Positions 1 to 5,845 of a stretch of 6,451 nt of DNA are shown here, in pieces (the first letter of the stretch is position 1; each line of letters begins with the position of its first letter). Source of the DNA: JBDNDK01 sp046719185 (GTDB lineage Bacteria; Armatimonadota; UBA5829). The translations under genes were made by a program, and so were the position numbers. The stretch lies in NCBI GenBank assembly GCA_046719185.1, contig JBDNDK010000140.1, forward strand, positions 1 to 6,451, in the 5' to 3' direction. The notes beneath the pieces are model-generated. The model had not been told where the DNA came from, did no database searches, and saw nothing but the letters and a program-made list of their open reading frames with translations.

Positions 1-137
1 TTCAGGAGCAGAATGCTTCAGTGGAAGAGCTATCTGCTTCAGCAGAAGAGCTATCTGGTATGGCTCAAGCCCTCCAAGACCTTGTTGCTCAATTTAAGAT
101 TGAAGAAAATAGGGCAAATAATCTAAAAGCTGCATAA
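1..137 (+). CDS. Methyl-accepting chemotaxis protein, C-terminal end (partial)
   Basis: Reading from base 3, this encodes the last 44 residues of a protein that begins left of the window and stops at TAA 135-137. The visible residues include SVEELSASAEELSGMAQALQ and then DLVAQFKI. This is the typical last helix of the cytoplasmic signalling domain of bacterial chemoreceptors: repeated (A/S)-x-E-E-L heptads followed by an L-V-x-x-F-K end. Such receptors form long coiled-coil dimers that control the CheA kinase, and Glu/Gln pairs in these helices are adaptation sites for CheR and CheB. The protein ends in NNLKAA, so the CheR-docking pentapeptide found on some receptors is absent. The sensing domain, membrane segments and start are outside the window, so the ligand and cellular location cannot be told. 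A strong terminator follows about 25 bases after the stop, so it probably ends its own transcript. Confidence 0.88.
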   Translation, partial: QEQNASVEELSASAEELSGMAQALQDLVAQFKIEENRANNLKAA

Positions 138-162
138 AACAGCAAATAGAACTATGGATATA

Positions 163-192
163 AAGCCGGTCTGCAAAGATCGGCTTTTTTTT
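163..192 (+). terminator. Rho-independent terminator after the chemoreceptor gene
   Basis: AAGCCGGTC (163-171) pairs with GATCGGCTT (178-186) as a 9-bp stem with one G-U pair and a 6-base TGCAAA loop. A run of eight T follows at 185-192. It lies 25 bases after the chemoreceptor stop codon, the classic place and form of an intrinsic terminator. Confidence 0.93.
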
Positions 193-221
193 ATAAAAAT
201 AGATATTAGGGTAAACTGAAA

Positions 222-227
222 TATAAT
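222..227 (+). promoter_or_regulatory. Possible -10 box for the YRPD-repeat protein gene
   Basis: A perfect TATAAT lies 68 bases before the chosen ATG at 295 and after the terminator at 163-192, so a promoter is needed somewhere here. No convincing -35 box sits 16-18 bases upstream, and the region is so AT-rich that a chance match is quite possible. Confidence 0.3.
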
Positions 228-265
228 ATAAATGTATAGAGATATTATCAAATATTATTATCGTC

Positions 266-279
266 TTATAAATTTATAA
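266..279 (+). repeat. 14-bp perfect palindrome just before a ribosome binding site
   Basis: TTATAAATTTATAA is a perfect 14-base palindrome ending one base before the GGGAGGTG ribosome binding site of the next gene. It could be an operator or a weak structure near the binding site. It contains only A and T, so chance occurrence is plausible. Confidence 0.35.
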
Positions 280-280
280 A

Positions 281-288
281 GGGAGGTG
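281..288 (+). promoter_or_regulatory. Ribosome binding site that fixes the start at 295
   Basis: GGGAGGTG is a near-perfect Shine-Dalgarno sequence 6 bases before ATG 295. The upstream in-frame GTG at 286-288 is part of this site and cannot be the start, so translation should begin at 295. Confidence 0.85.
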
Positions 289-294
289 TTTATT

Positions 295-1377
295 ATGAAT
301 ACAATTAAACCCTATTCAGTTTTATCTCTTATTGGTATTTTGGTATTTTTTTTATTATTATCAACAGGTGCATTATCTGATGAAGGTACCTCATATAAAC
401 CTGACTCAGAGATTGCATCATCATCTTCATCTTCTGAAGGTTCTGATGAGCAAAAAGTAACAACAGGAACAAGCTACAGACCTGATTCCAAGACAAATAA
501 AAAGTCTGATAATTCTACTCAGAATCCGGCTAACACACCAGCAAATAGAAGTGGTGTGGAAAATTCAAAAACCTATAGGCCAGATATAAATATAGGTACT
601 AATAGAAACACATCTGGTATATATAAGCCTCCAACATCAACTACTTCACAAGGCTCAATATACAGACCGCGTGAAAATTATTATTATGGAACATCATATA
701 GACCCGATCAAAAAACTCTATATTATAGAGAAAGATATTATGATAATACAGGTGGAGTAGGATACAAACCTATCTACAAATCTGGAAAATACTACTATCC
801 ACAGCATAACTATAATAGATCTTTCAATTTTGGCTATTGGTTATTTGATAATTGGGCAAATCAAGGCAGAAGATCTGTATATTATTATTATGGTGATTAT
901 CCATATATAGATACCACAAGGATATTCTTATCCAGCTATCCATCAGTTATATATGCTGGAGATAGAGTGATGAATTGTGATGGATTATATTTGGCAGACC
1001 CTATTTGCAGATCATTGGATAAAGCTTTGGAAGATATTAGAAAATCTTGGCTCAATGGCAGATATGATTTATTTGAAAAATATGTAAGACCAAGTGATAG
1101 AATCTCAATTTTTCTTGATGGCAATTTTGACTATCAAATTAGAGGCAGAGATTTTCTTGATATGACAAGAGATGTGATTGGTCAGACAGATACTATAAGT
1201 TTTGTTTGGGATGGTATAAGAAAAAGATCAAATAATAACATAACAGCTTTTGCTGAGCATAAATTTAGAGATACAAATAGAAGAACTCAGAGAGTGTATC
1301 TTGCATATACATTTAGACCTCTAGGAAACCAGATGTATATTCAAGAGGTATCTAGTTCAAACAGAAAATTTTATTGA
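295..1377 (+). CDS. Exported Tyr-rich protein with YRPD-type repeats and NTF2-like C-terminal domain
   Basis: This encodes 360 residues from ATG 295; a start at GTG 286 is rejected because it lies within the Shine-Dalgarno. Residues 5-25 form a hydrophobic N-terminal segment followed by STGALSDEG, so it is a signal peptide or uncleaved anchor and the protein acts outside the cytoplasm. Residues 31-160 carry seven motifs of the type G-T-S-Y-[RK]-P-D in low-complexity Ser/Thr/Asn-rich linkers. Residues 122-207 hold 22 tyrosines in 86. Cys228 and Cys238 could form a disulfide. The rest, about 235-357, is compact: an amphipathic helix (ALEDIRKSWLNGRYDLFEKY), then MTRD and strands ending YIQEV. 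This resembles an NTF2-like fold as found in secreted proteins of unknown role, a match by pattern and memory only. The gene has its own terminator and appears monocistronic. Stops TGA, TAA and TAA follow one another in frame. A surface or matrix role is plausible but unproven. Confidence 0.85.
   Translation: MNTIKPYSVLSLIGILVFFLLLSTGALSDEGTSYKPDSEIASSSSSSEGSDEQKVTTGTSYRPDSKTNKKSDNSTQNPANTPANRSGVENSKTYRPDINIGTNRNTSGIYKPPTSTTSQGSIYRPRENYYYGTSYRPDQKTLYYRERYYDNTGGVGYKPIYKSGKYYYPQHNYNRSFNFGYWLFDNWANQGRRSVYYYYGDYPYIDTTRIFLSSYPSVIYAGDRVMNCDGLYLADPICRSLDKALEDIRKSWLNGRYDLFEKYVRPSDRISIFLDGNFDYQIRGRDFLDMTRDVIGQTDTISFVWDGIRKRSNNNITAFAEHKFRDTNRRTQRVYLAYTFRPLGNQMYIQEVSSSNRKFY
385..774 (+). repeat. Seven degenerate YRPD/YKPD peptide motifs
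   Basis: The encoded motifs, by residue from ATG 295, are GTSYKPD (31-37), GTSYRPD (58-64), KTYRPD (92-97), GIYKPP (108-113), SIYRPR (121-126), GTSYRPD (132-138) and VGYKPI (155-160). Y-[RK]-P is invariant while flanks and spacing (about 11 to 34 residues) vary. The DNA is diverged between copies, so this is an old, functionally constrained motif rather than a recent tandem duplication. Confidence 0.8.
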
Positions 1378-1410
1378 TAATAAGATTAAATTAAAATATT
1401 TTTCTATGAG

Positions 1411-1442
1411 GCCAGTAAATTAAAAATACTGGCTGATTTTTT
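1411..1442 (+). terminator. Rho-independent terminator after the YRPD-repeat protein gene
   Basis: GCCAGTA (1411-1417) and TACTGGC (1427-1433) form a perfect 7-bp stem with a 9-base A-rich loop. TGA and a six-T run (1437-1442) follow. It sits 33 bases after the stop codon. Confidence 0.82.
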
Positions 1443-1478
1443 AAAAAAATTAATTTTAATAACTAAAGACCTCAATTT

Positions 1479-1506
1479 TTGACAATCAATCACCGATATA
1501 TATTTT
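1479..1506 (+). promoter_or_regulatory. Candidate upstream promoter P1 of the response regulator gene
   Basis: A perfect -35 hexamer TTGACA (1479-1484) is followed after 16 bases by TATTTT (1501-1506), a fair -10 match. Transcripts would start near 1513 and read through the repeats at 1514-1546. It may be an alternative to P2 or a decoy. Confidence 0.4.
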
Positions 1507-1513
1507 ACAACGG

Positions 1514-1532
1514 TTATGCTGCATTTATGCTG
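1514..1532 (+). repeat. Direct repeat TTATGCTG, one helical turn apart
   Basis: TTATGCTG occurs at 1514-1521 and 1525-1532. The copies are exact and 11 bases apart start to start, so they face the same side of the helix. They lie between candidate promoters P1 and P2, a usual position for a regulator binding site. Which protein would bind is unknown; the regulator encoded just downstream is one candidate. Confidence 0.45.
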
Positions 1533-1536
1533 TGAA

Positions 1537-1546
1537 ATGTTAACAT
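1537..1546 (+). promoter_or_regulatory. 10-bp palindrome ATGTTAACAT, possible operator
   Basis: This perfect palindrome ends one base before the -35 box of P2 (1548-1553). Dimeric response regulators of the NarL/LuxR-type helix-turn-helix class commonly bind such inverted sites, so activation or autoregulation is possible. That is inference from position and symmetry only. Confidence 0.4.
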
Positions 1547-1547
1547 A

Positions 1548-1576
1548 TTGTCAATTTATGTCATATATTAGATAAT
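1548..1576 (+). promoter_or_regulatory. Likely promoter P2 of the response regulator gene
   Basis: TTGTCA (1548-1553, five of six consensus bases) and GATAAT (1571-1576, five of six) are separated by the ideal 17 bases. The transcript would start near 1583, leaving a short leader that just contains the GAGGGA ribosome binding site (1589-1594) 5 bases before ATG 1600. Confidence 0.55.
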
Positions 1577-1599
1577 AACTTTGTGGTTGAGGGATTGAA

Positions 1600-2241
1600 A
1601 TGACTAATAAGGGTAGAATTAGTATTTTAATAGTCGATGAACAGCCTATTGTCAGAAGAGCTGTCAGCAGATATTTCACTTCTCAAGTATTTGTGGAAAA
1701 TGTCTATGAAGCAGATAAGATAAGTGATGCTGCAAACTTGCTCAATCTGTGTGATCCAAATGTGATTATAATTGATATATGCCTATTTGAAAAAATAGAT
1801 TGTCAAGCTGCAAAAGAGTTTGCAAAAAATAATCTTTATAGAACAGTTGCTTTTACAGCAGATGACAGTTGGGATTGCGTGCAATCTTTTATTGATTCAG
1901 GTGGAATGGGTTTTGTATCAAAAAGATCACAAATAGAAGAATTATTGCAGGCTGTGATATCAGTTGCAAATGGAAATAAGTGGGTATCTCCAGACCTTCA
2001 AAAAAAATATGACAACAATGGACTTTCCAAAAGAGAAAAAGAAGTTGTCAAAATGGTTGCCTTAGGATATAGCAGCAAAGCTATTGCGGAAAAGTTGTGT
2101 GTGAACTCAAAAACAGTAGAAACTCATAGACACAATATCTACAAAAAATTAGGTATTCATAAACAGTCTCAATTAGTGATTTATGCCATTGAAAATGGGC
2201 TTCTTCAGAAATCTAAACCTGCCTTTTCTGAAAGCAATTAA
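1600..2241 (+). CDS. NarL/FixJ-family two-component response regulator
   Basis: This encodes 213 residues, the usual length for the family: an N-terminal receiver domain (about 7-122) and a C-terminal LuxR/GerE-type helix-turn-helix (about 140-202). Phosphorylation features are all present: acidic pocket Asp13-Glu14, phosphoacceptor Asp59 after the hydrophobic strand VIII, Thr86 in FTAD, and Lys108 in FVSK. The DNA-binding part is canonical: LSKREKEVV, then GYSSKAIAEKL, then SKTVETHRHNIYKKLGI. It should act as a cytoplasmic transcription factor that dimerises when phosphorylated. The loop after Asp59 is unusual: the common M/LPxxDG is replaced by CLFEKIDC, so the usual Pro and Gly are missing. 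No sensor kinase gene lies nearby, so it is an orphan with unknown signal and targets. ATG 1600 is chosen because of GAGGGA 5 bases upstream. No clear terminator follows in the 222-base gap to the next gene. Confidence 0.95.
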   Translation: MTNKGRISILIVDEQPIVRRAVSRYFTSQVFVENVYEADKISDAANLLNLCDPNVIIIDICLFEKIDCQAAKEFAKNNLYRTVAFTADDSWDCVQSFIDSGGMGFVSKRSQIEELLQAVISVANGNKWVSPDLQKKYDNNGLSKREKEVVKMVALGYSSKAIAEKLCVNSKTVETHRHNIYKKLGIHKQSQLVIYAIENGLLQKSKPAFSESN

Positions 2242-2425
2242 TCCTTTTCTATTATTTATTATATAAATTGATTGATGGCATAATCAATGCACAAAAATAT
2301 CAAGTCTTCAGTTTTTACCATATTTTTTTTCCAGTTTTTTATAATTGAATTGCTCAACTTCAAAAGCTGTGGTATATTGTTAATATATGCATTTTTTTGT
2401 TTGTGATTATTGCATAAGGATAAAA

Positions 2426-2434
2426 TGATATTAT
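2426..2434 (+). promoter_or_regulatory. Possible extended -10 promoter of the OB-fold protein gene
   Basis: TGATATTAT (TG, one base, then TATTAT, five of six) is an extended -10 element that would start transcripts near 2441, about 23 bases before the start codon. An alternative, TTGTTT (2397-2402) with TAAAAT (2421-2426) at an 18-base spacing, overlaps it. The gap from 2242 to here is AT-rich and holds no other recognisable element. Confidence 0.4.
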
Positions 2435-2450
2435 GTAGATTTCTGCAGAT

Positions 2451-2457
2451 AAAGGAG
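2451..2457 (+). promoter_or_regulatory. Ribosome binding site fixing the start at 2464
   Basis: AAAGGAG sits 6 bases before ATG 2464. An in-frame ATG at 2410 lacks such a site and would add 18 polar residues before the signal peptide, so 2464 is the start. Confidence 0.88.
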
Positions 2458-2463
2458 AAAGTA

Positions 2464-2907
2464 ATGAAGAAAGTATTAATTTTAGCAGCTATATTATCTG
2501 TGCTTTTAGGCTCTTGTGTTATGGCACAGACTGTAGCACCATGGGGTATGACAAATGCTAACTTGGGTGGTACTGCACTAAATGAATATACTCCAGGTGT
2601 TGAAAATGGCATAGGACCTCATAATGTAGGGCTTTTGGTGAAGACTTGGGGTAAAGTAACATACAGAAATGTAACTCAGAAATTTTTCTATATTGATGAT
2701 GGCTCAGGATTAACAGATGGCTCTGGTTATACAGGTATAAGAGTAAGCTACAACAACTTAGCAAGCGGAAACAATATTTCTGCTCCAACTGTAGGACACT
2801 ATCTCACAATCACCGGCATTTCAAGTGTCATAACTATTAATGGCAAGATTCGACCGAATCTTTTACCAAGAGACCAGTCAGATATAGTTAGCTATGGAGC
2901 TCAATAA
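2464..2907 (+). CDS. Small exported OB-fold protein (putative lipoprotein)
   Basis: This encodes 147 residues. The N-terminus is a clear export signal: MKK, then a hydrophobic core to about residue 17. Two processing sites compete. LLGSC fits a loose lipobox with Cys18 as lipidated residue, and VMA-Q fits ordinary signal peptidase cleavage after Ala21. Residues 57-143 look like a single OB-fold domain (five-stranded barrel), with the characteristic VKTWGKVT strand, FFYIDDGSGL, a GIRV strand, VGHYLTITGIS and a final RDQSDIV. Domains of this pattern recur, often as modules of larger secreted proteins, in several environmental and gut phyla; their ligand is not known to me. Here the domain stands almost alone. 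The acidic DDGSG turn might bind a metal or sugar, but that is speculation. The gene has its own candidate promoter and a strong terminator 24 bases after the stop. Confidence 0.85.
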   Translation: MKKVLILAAILSVLLGSCVMAQTVAPWGMTNANLGGTALNEYTPGVENGIGPHNVGLLVKTWGKVTYRNVTQKFFYIDDGSGLTDGSGYTGIRVSYNNLASGNNISAPTVGHYLTITGISSVITINGKIRPNLLPRDQSDIVSYGAQ

Positions 2908-2931
2908 GATTTATTAAATTAAATAACAAAT

Positions 2932-2963
2932 AACCCCGATGAAATTATAATCATCGGGGTTTT
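2932..2963. terminator. Bidirectional intrinsic terminator between convergent genes
   Basis: AACCCCGATGA (2932-2942) and TCATCGGGGTT (2951-2961) form a perfect 11-bp stem with an 8-base AATTATAA loop. The plus side continues TTTT then GCTTT. The minus side continues TTATTTGTTATTT, so it can serve both the OB-fold gene ending at 2907 and the protease operon ending at 2998. Confidence 0.93.
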
Positions 2964-2997
2964 GCTTTATGTAATATCAACAATTTACTATTTGATA

Positions 2998-4332
2998 TCA
3001 GCTATTTATCTTTATGTTCTTTGCTGTTTCAATAGGTTTTTTCATATCATCTATTGCAGTTTTAGGCAGAAGCCCCATCTTTACTTTCAACACATCAATT
3101 GCTCTCATTAGCTGTATATCTGTTGAATAGTCATTAGGGTCATAGTCATCATTTGATTCAATATAATAATCAGGCTCAATTCCCTTATGATGAATATCAT
3201 GCTCAGCTGGAGTGAGATATTTAGCAGTTGTAATTGCCACAGCAGAGCCATCTTTTAGTTGCATCACAGACTGTACTCTGCCCTTACCAAATGTAGTAGT
3301 TCCTACAATAGTGCCTGAGTTTGATTCTTTGATAGCTCCAGAGACAATTTCAGATGCACTAGCACTTCTTTTATCTACCAATACAACCACAGGATATTTT
3401 CTATGATTATGCTTTTGTGTGTTTACATTATGTGTTCTTCTTTGTCCGCCTCTTTCTTGTATTATTACCACAGGACCACTATCAACAAATCTGCTGCTTA
3501 TGTCTATTGCAACATTAAGAAGACCACCAGGATTCCCCCTTAAATCAAACACCAGACCTTCAATTTTTTTGTTGTCTAAGTCATCTAGTGCTGAATTAAC
3601 CTGAGTATCACTCTTTTCATTGAACTGATAAAGCCTCAAATATCCAATTTTGTTTTCTTTATCAATTAAATCATATTTAACAATAGGATACTCAACAATC
3701 TTTCTTGTTATCACAAAATCAATTGGCTTTTCTACACCAGGTCTTCTAATGGTGAGCTTTACTTTTGTTCCTTCAGGACCTCTTATCATTTTGACAACTT
3801 CTTCAATGTCCATACCAGCAATTGATTTGTCATCAACAGCTAGTATCACATCATTACTTTTTATTCCAATCTCCATAGCAGGAGTATTTTCCATAGGTTC
3901 TTTTATAAATACTTCATTGTTTTTATTAGTATCTAATCTTGCACCTATTCCAGTGAAGTTTCCTTCATTGTCTTCTCTCATCTTTTTATATTCATCAGGA
4001 TCCATAAATCTGGTATAAGGATCACCTAAACTAGAAAGAACACCTCTAATAGCATCATAGGTAACTTCCTGTTCATTTATCGGACCATAATAATAGTCAG
4101 TTTTCAGCTTATCTAATATAGTAGAATATGTATCTATTACTTCCAGCTTGCCAGCTGTTGATGGTTTTTCATTAGAAATTGCTGCTTCCATTCTTTGAGG
4201 AATGAGCTGAACACTGGCAACAACATCTTTTATACCATTAGCTCTCACATCAGGAGTGATAAAACCAATAATAAAAGATGCAAAAAGTAGAAATATAACA
4301 GGGATCACTTTTTCCCATTTAATTTTTAACAT
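2998..4332 (-). CDS. C-terminal processing peptidase, S41A family (CtpA-like), active
   Basis: This encodes 444 residues, a normal CtpA length. A single hydrophobic segment (about 9-26) anchors it in the membrane with the catalytic part outside the cytoplasm. A helical N-terminal region (60-120, with LGDPYTRFM) precedes a PDZ domain (about 125-200, GNFTGIGARL to VKLTIRR) that recognises C-termini of substrates. The peptidase core then shows FDLRGNPGG (262-270), KRSASASEIV with nucleophile Ser325, and TTFGKGRVQS with general base Lys350, exactly 25 residues later as in known S41A enzymes, plus Gln354 matching the Prc glutamine. It should cleave C-terminal tails of envelope proteins. An Arg322 replaces the usual Gly before SASAS. 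The gene is second in an operon: it begins 3 bases after the upstream stop, and its AGGGAG site (plus-strand 4340-4345) lies in the end of that gene, implying translational coupling. Confidence 0.95.
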   Translation of the reverse strand: MLKIKWEKVIPVIFLLFASFIIGFITPDVRANGIKDVVASVQLIPQRMEAAISNEKPSTAGKLEVIDTYSTILDKLKTDYYYGPINEQEVTYDAIRGVLSSLGDPYTRFMDPDEYKKMREDNEGNFTGIGARLDTNKNNEVFIKEPMENTPAMEIGIKSNDVILAVDDKSIAGMDIEEVVKMIRGPEGTKVKLTIRRPGVEKPIDFVITRKIVEYPIVKYDLIDKENKIGYLRLYQFNEKSDTQVNSALDDLDNKKIEGLVFDLRGNPGGLLNVAIDISSRFVDSGPVVIIQERGGQRRTHNVNTQKHNHRKYPVVVLVDKRSASASEIVSGAIKESNSGTIVGTTTFGKGRVQSVMQLKDGSAVAITTAKYLTPAEHDIHHKGIEPDYYIESNDDYDPNDYSTDIQLMRAIDVLKVKMGLLPKTAIDDMKKPIETAKNIKINS

Positions 4333-4335
4333 TTA

Positions 4336-5751
4336 CTAACTCCCTGCCTTGCTCAATAATTCAAGAGCTTTTCTTAATACAATATCATCATCACCAGTTG
4401 AAGCTATTTGCATATCAACAGGCAATCCTTTTCCATGGTAGTTTGCATTATTATTATCTAAATACATTCCTGTTGTTAGAGTAAATGCAGAATTGTCTTT
4501 CAGATTGTATAAAGAAACACAAGCAAAATCTCCAAAAGTTTTTGTTCCAATCACCCTAGCTTTGCCATTTGATTTGAAAGATTGTGCCAATACTTCTGTC
4601 ATTCTTGCAGTGTATTCATCTACAAGAACAATCACAGGTTTTTTCCAAATATCAGATTCAGCTAAACTTGGGGTTTTTAGTTCTGTTATGTTTTTTCTAG
4701 CACCTTCAAGTTTTGCAAATGTTTTATTAGGCATGAAATATCCTGCCACTTCTATTGCTGATTTTTCATCTGCTCCAGTGCTGTTTCTAAGGTCTAGTAT
4801 AAGGCTTCTAGCTCCTTTGTTTGATAGAGTTTTTAATTCTTTTCCAAAAGACTCAGCAGATTTTAAATTTAGGTAATTGACTCTAATGTATCCTGTGTTA
4901 TTTTTTAGCATATCAGAAGATACACTATTTACAACCACAGGTGCTGCTGCAACAGTTAGATTTATATTTTTATTATCTCTTTCAATTTTGAGTTTGAATT
5001 GCTTGTTGTCTTTGCTTGCCAGCATTTCTTCTGCTTCAATTATAGTGATGCCGTTTTCAAGTCTTTTTTGTTCTTCTTCCCAAACTTTCTTGAGTTGATC
5101 TTTTTCTTCTTTGCCTTCAGGTATATTAGATGCAAGCTCATTAAGCTTATGGAATGGATTGAATGATAATATTGATTTGCCATCAACTTCCACAATTTTA
5201 TCACCGGGCTTTATTCCTGCTTTTTCTGCAGGGCTTCCCGGAAGAACAGAAAGAACAATTAAATATTCATTAGTAGGCTTTTTGTTTTTTCCACTTTGTT
5301 TGAATATTTCCTTAGCAGTGGTGTTTATTTCTTCTGATTTTATTGATAGAACAGCACCAATGCCATGAAAGTTGCCATTGTTTGCATCTGTTATTACTGT
5401 TTTTAATTCTTTAGATAAAAATCTTGTGTGAGGATCTCTCATTGCACCCAGCATTGCTTTTACTGCAGATCTGCTCATTTCAGATTCTTCTTTTTGTGTT
5501 ATTGGCTCAACATAATAGCTTCTCAAACTTCTGAGAGTGTCATACAAGACAGACACAGGTGCAAAATCCATTTCATTTATCCATGGATTTGTAGATGCCA
5601 CTTCTGTTGACTGCTCATTAGAATCAGATGCTTTTGTTCTCACATTCATTTTTGCAGCTGATTCAAGCCTAAGAGCATAGCCAGCTGAAAACAAAAGACC
5701 TGCCATTATTCCCAGTATTAGTCCAATTCTTATTTCTCTTGAAATAGCCAA
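4336..5751 (-). CDS. Catalytically dead S41/CtpA-like membrane protein (pseudoprotease)
   Basis: This encodes 471 residues, homologous to the product of the next gene throughout: a membrane anchor (about 9-27), RDPHTRFL (105-112), a PDZ domain starting GNFHGIGAVL, ILDLRN (318-323), VIVLVDE (373-379) and TKTFGD (403-408). The active site is lost. By alignment with the spacing preserved, nucleophile Ser is Arg383 (TARMTE for SASASE), general base Lys is Asp408 (FGDF for FGKG), the glutamine is Val412, and the oxyanion loop GNPGG is NSTGA. The frame is intact, so it is not a decaying gene. The PDZ region carries two lysine/glutamate-rich insertions, about 142-160 and 205-250. It probably binds substrates or the active partner rather than cleaving. 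Translation starts at TTG 5751, with AGGAG (plus-strand 5758-5762) 6 bases away; the first ATG would fall inside the anchor. It is the first gene of the operon, ending TAG-TAA. Confidence 0.92.
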   Translation of the reverse strand: MAISREIRIGLILGIMAGLLFSAGYALRLESAAKMNVRTKASDSNEQSTEVASTNPWINEMDFAPVSVLYDTLRSLRSYYVEPITQKEESEMSRSAVKAMLGAMRDPHTRFLSKELKTVITDANNGNFHGIGAVLSIKSEEINTTAKEIFKQSGKNKKPTNEYLIVLSVLPGSPAEKAGIKPGDKIVEVDGKSILSFNPFHKLNELASNIPEGKEEKDQLKKVWEEEQKRLENGITIIEAEEMLASKDNKQFKLKIERDNKNINLTVAAAPVVVNSVSSDMLKNNTGYIRVNYLNLKSAESFGKELKTLSNKGARSLILDLRNSTGADEKSAIEVAGYFMPNKTFAKLEGARKNITELKTPSLAESDIWKKPVIVLVDEYTARMTEVLAQSFKSNGKARVIGTKTFGDFACVSLYNLKDNSAFTLTTGMYLDNNNANYHGKGLPVDMQIASTGDDDIVLRKALELLSKAGS

Positions 5752-5757
5752 TATTAT

Positions 5758-5762
5758 CTCCT
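5758..5762 (-). promoter_or_regulatory. Ribosome binding site supporting the TTG start at 5751
   Basis: On the minus strand AGGAG lies 6 bases before TTG (5751-5749). No nearby in-frame ATG keeps the membrane anchor intact, so the TTG start is well supported. Weak start codons often reduce expression, so the pseudoprotease may be made at a modest level. Confidence 0.82.
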
Positions 5763-5845
5763 GAATATTAAAAAGTGGATAGGATGATGTGTTTTACTAT
5801 TTGCAGGATTATTAATTTTTTTATCTGTGTAAAACATTATTTCCA

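Noticed and set aside
286..294. GTG start three codons upstream for the YRPD-repeat protein
   Set aside because: The GTG is part of the GGGAGGTG ribosome binding site for ATG 295 and has no site of its own.
2267..2288. Inverted repeat ATTGATT / AATCAAT after the response regulator gene as a terminator
   Set aside because: The 7-bp stem is nearly all A-T and no T run follows, so it would be a poor terminator; chance in AT-rich DNA is likely.
2440..2449. TTTCTGCAGA shared by the leaders at 2440-2449 and 6112-6121 as a common regulatory box
   Set aside because: TTTTCTGCAG also occurs inside the pseudoprotease gene near 5220, so the string is most simply a chance match.
2410..2463. 18-codon N-terminal extension of the OB-fold protein
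   Set aside because: It places a polar stretch before a perfect signal peptide and ignores AAAGGAG 6 bases before ATG 2464; it also spans the likely promoter.
2259..2788. Minus-strand open frames overlapping the OB-fold gene
   Set aside because: Opposite-strand shadows with no domain pattern; the plus-strand gene has signal peptide, ribosome binding site and terminator.
3212..5368. Several plus-strand open frames across the two S41 genes
   Set aside because: They are shadows in other frames of the two well-supported minus-strand genes, with no recognisable domains.
4336..5751. The upstream S41 gene as a decaying pseudogene
   Set aside because: The frame is intact over 471 codons, fold motifs and the dyad spacing are kept, it has a good ribosome binding site and promoter, and it is coupled to an active gene, so it looks maintained as a protein.
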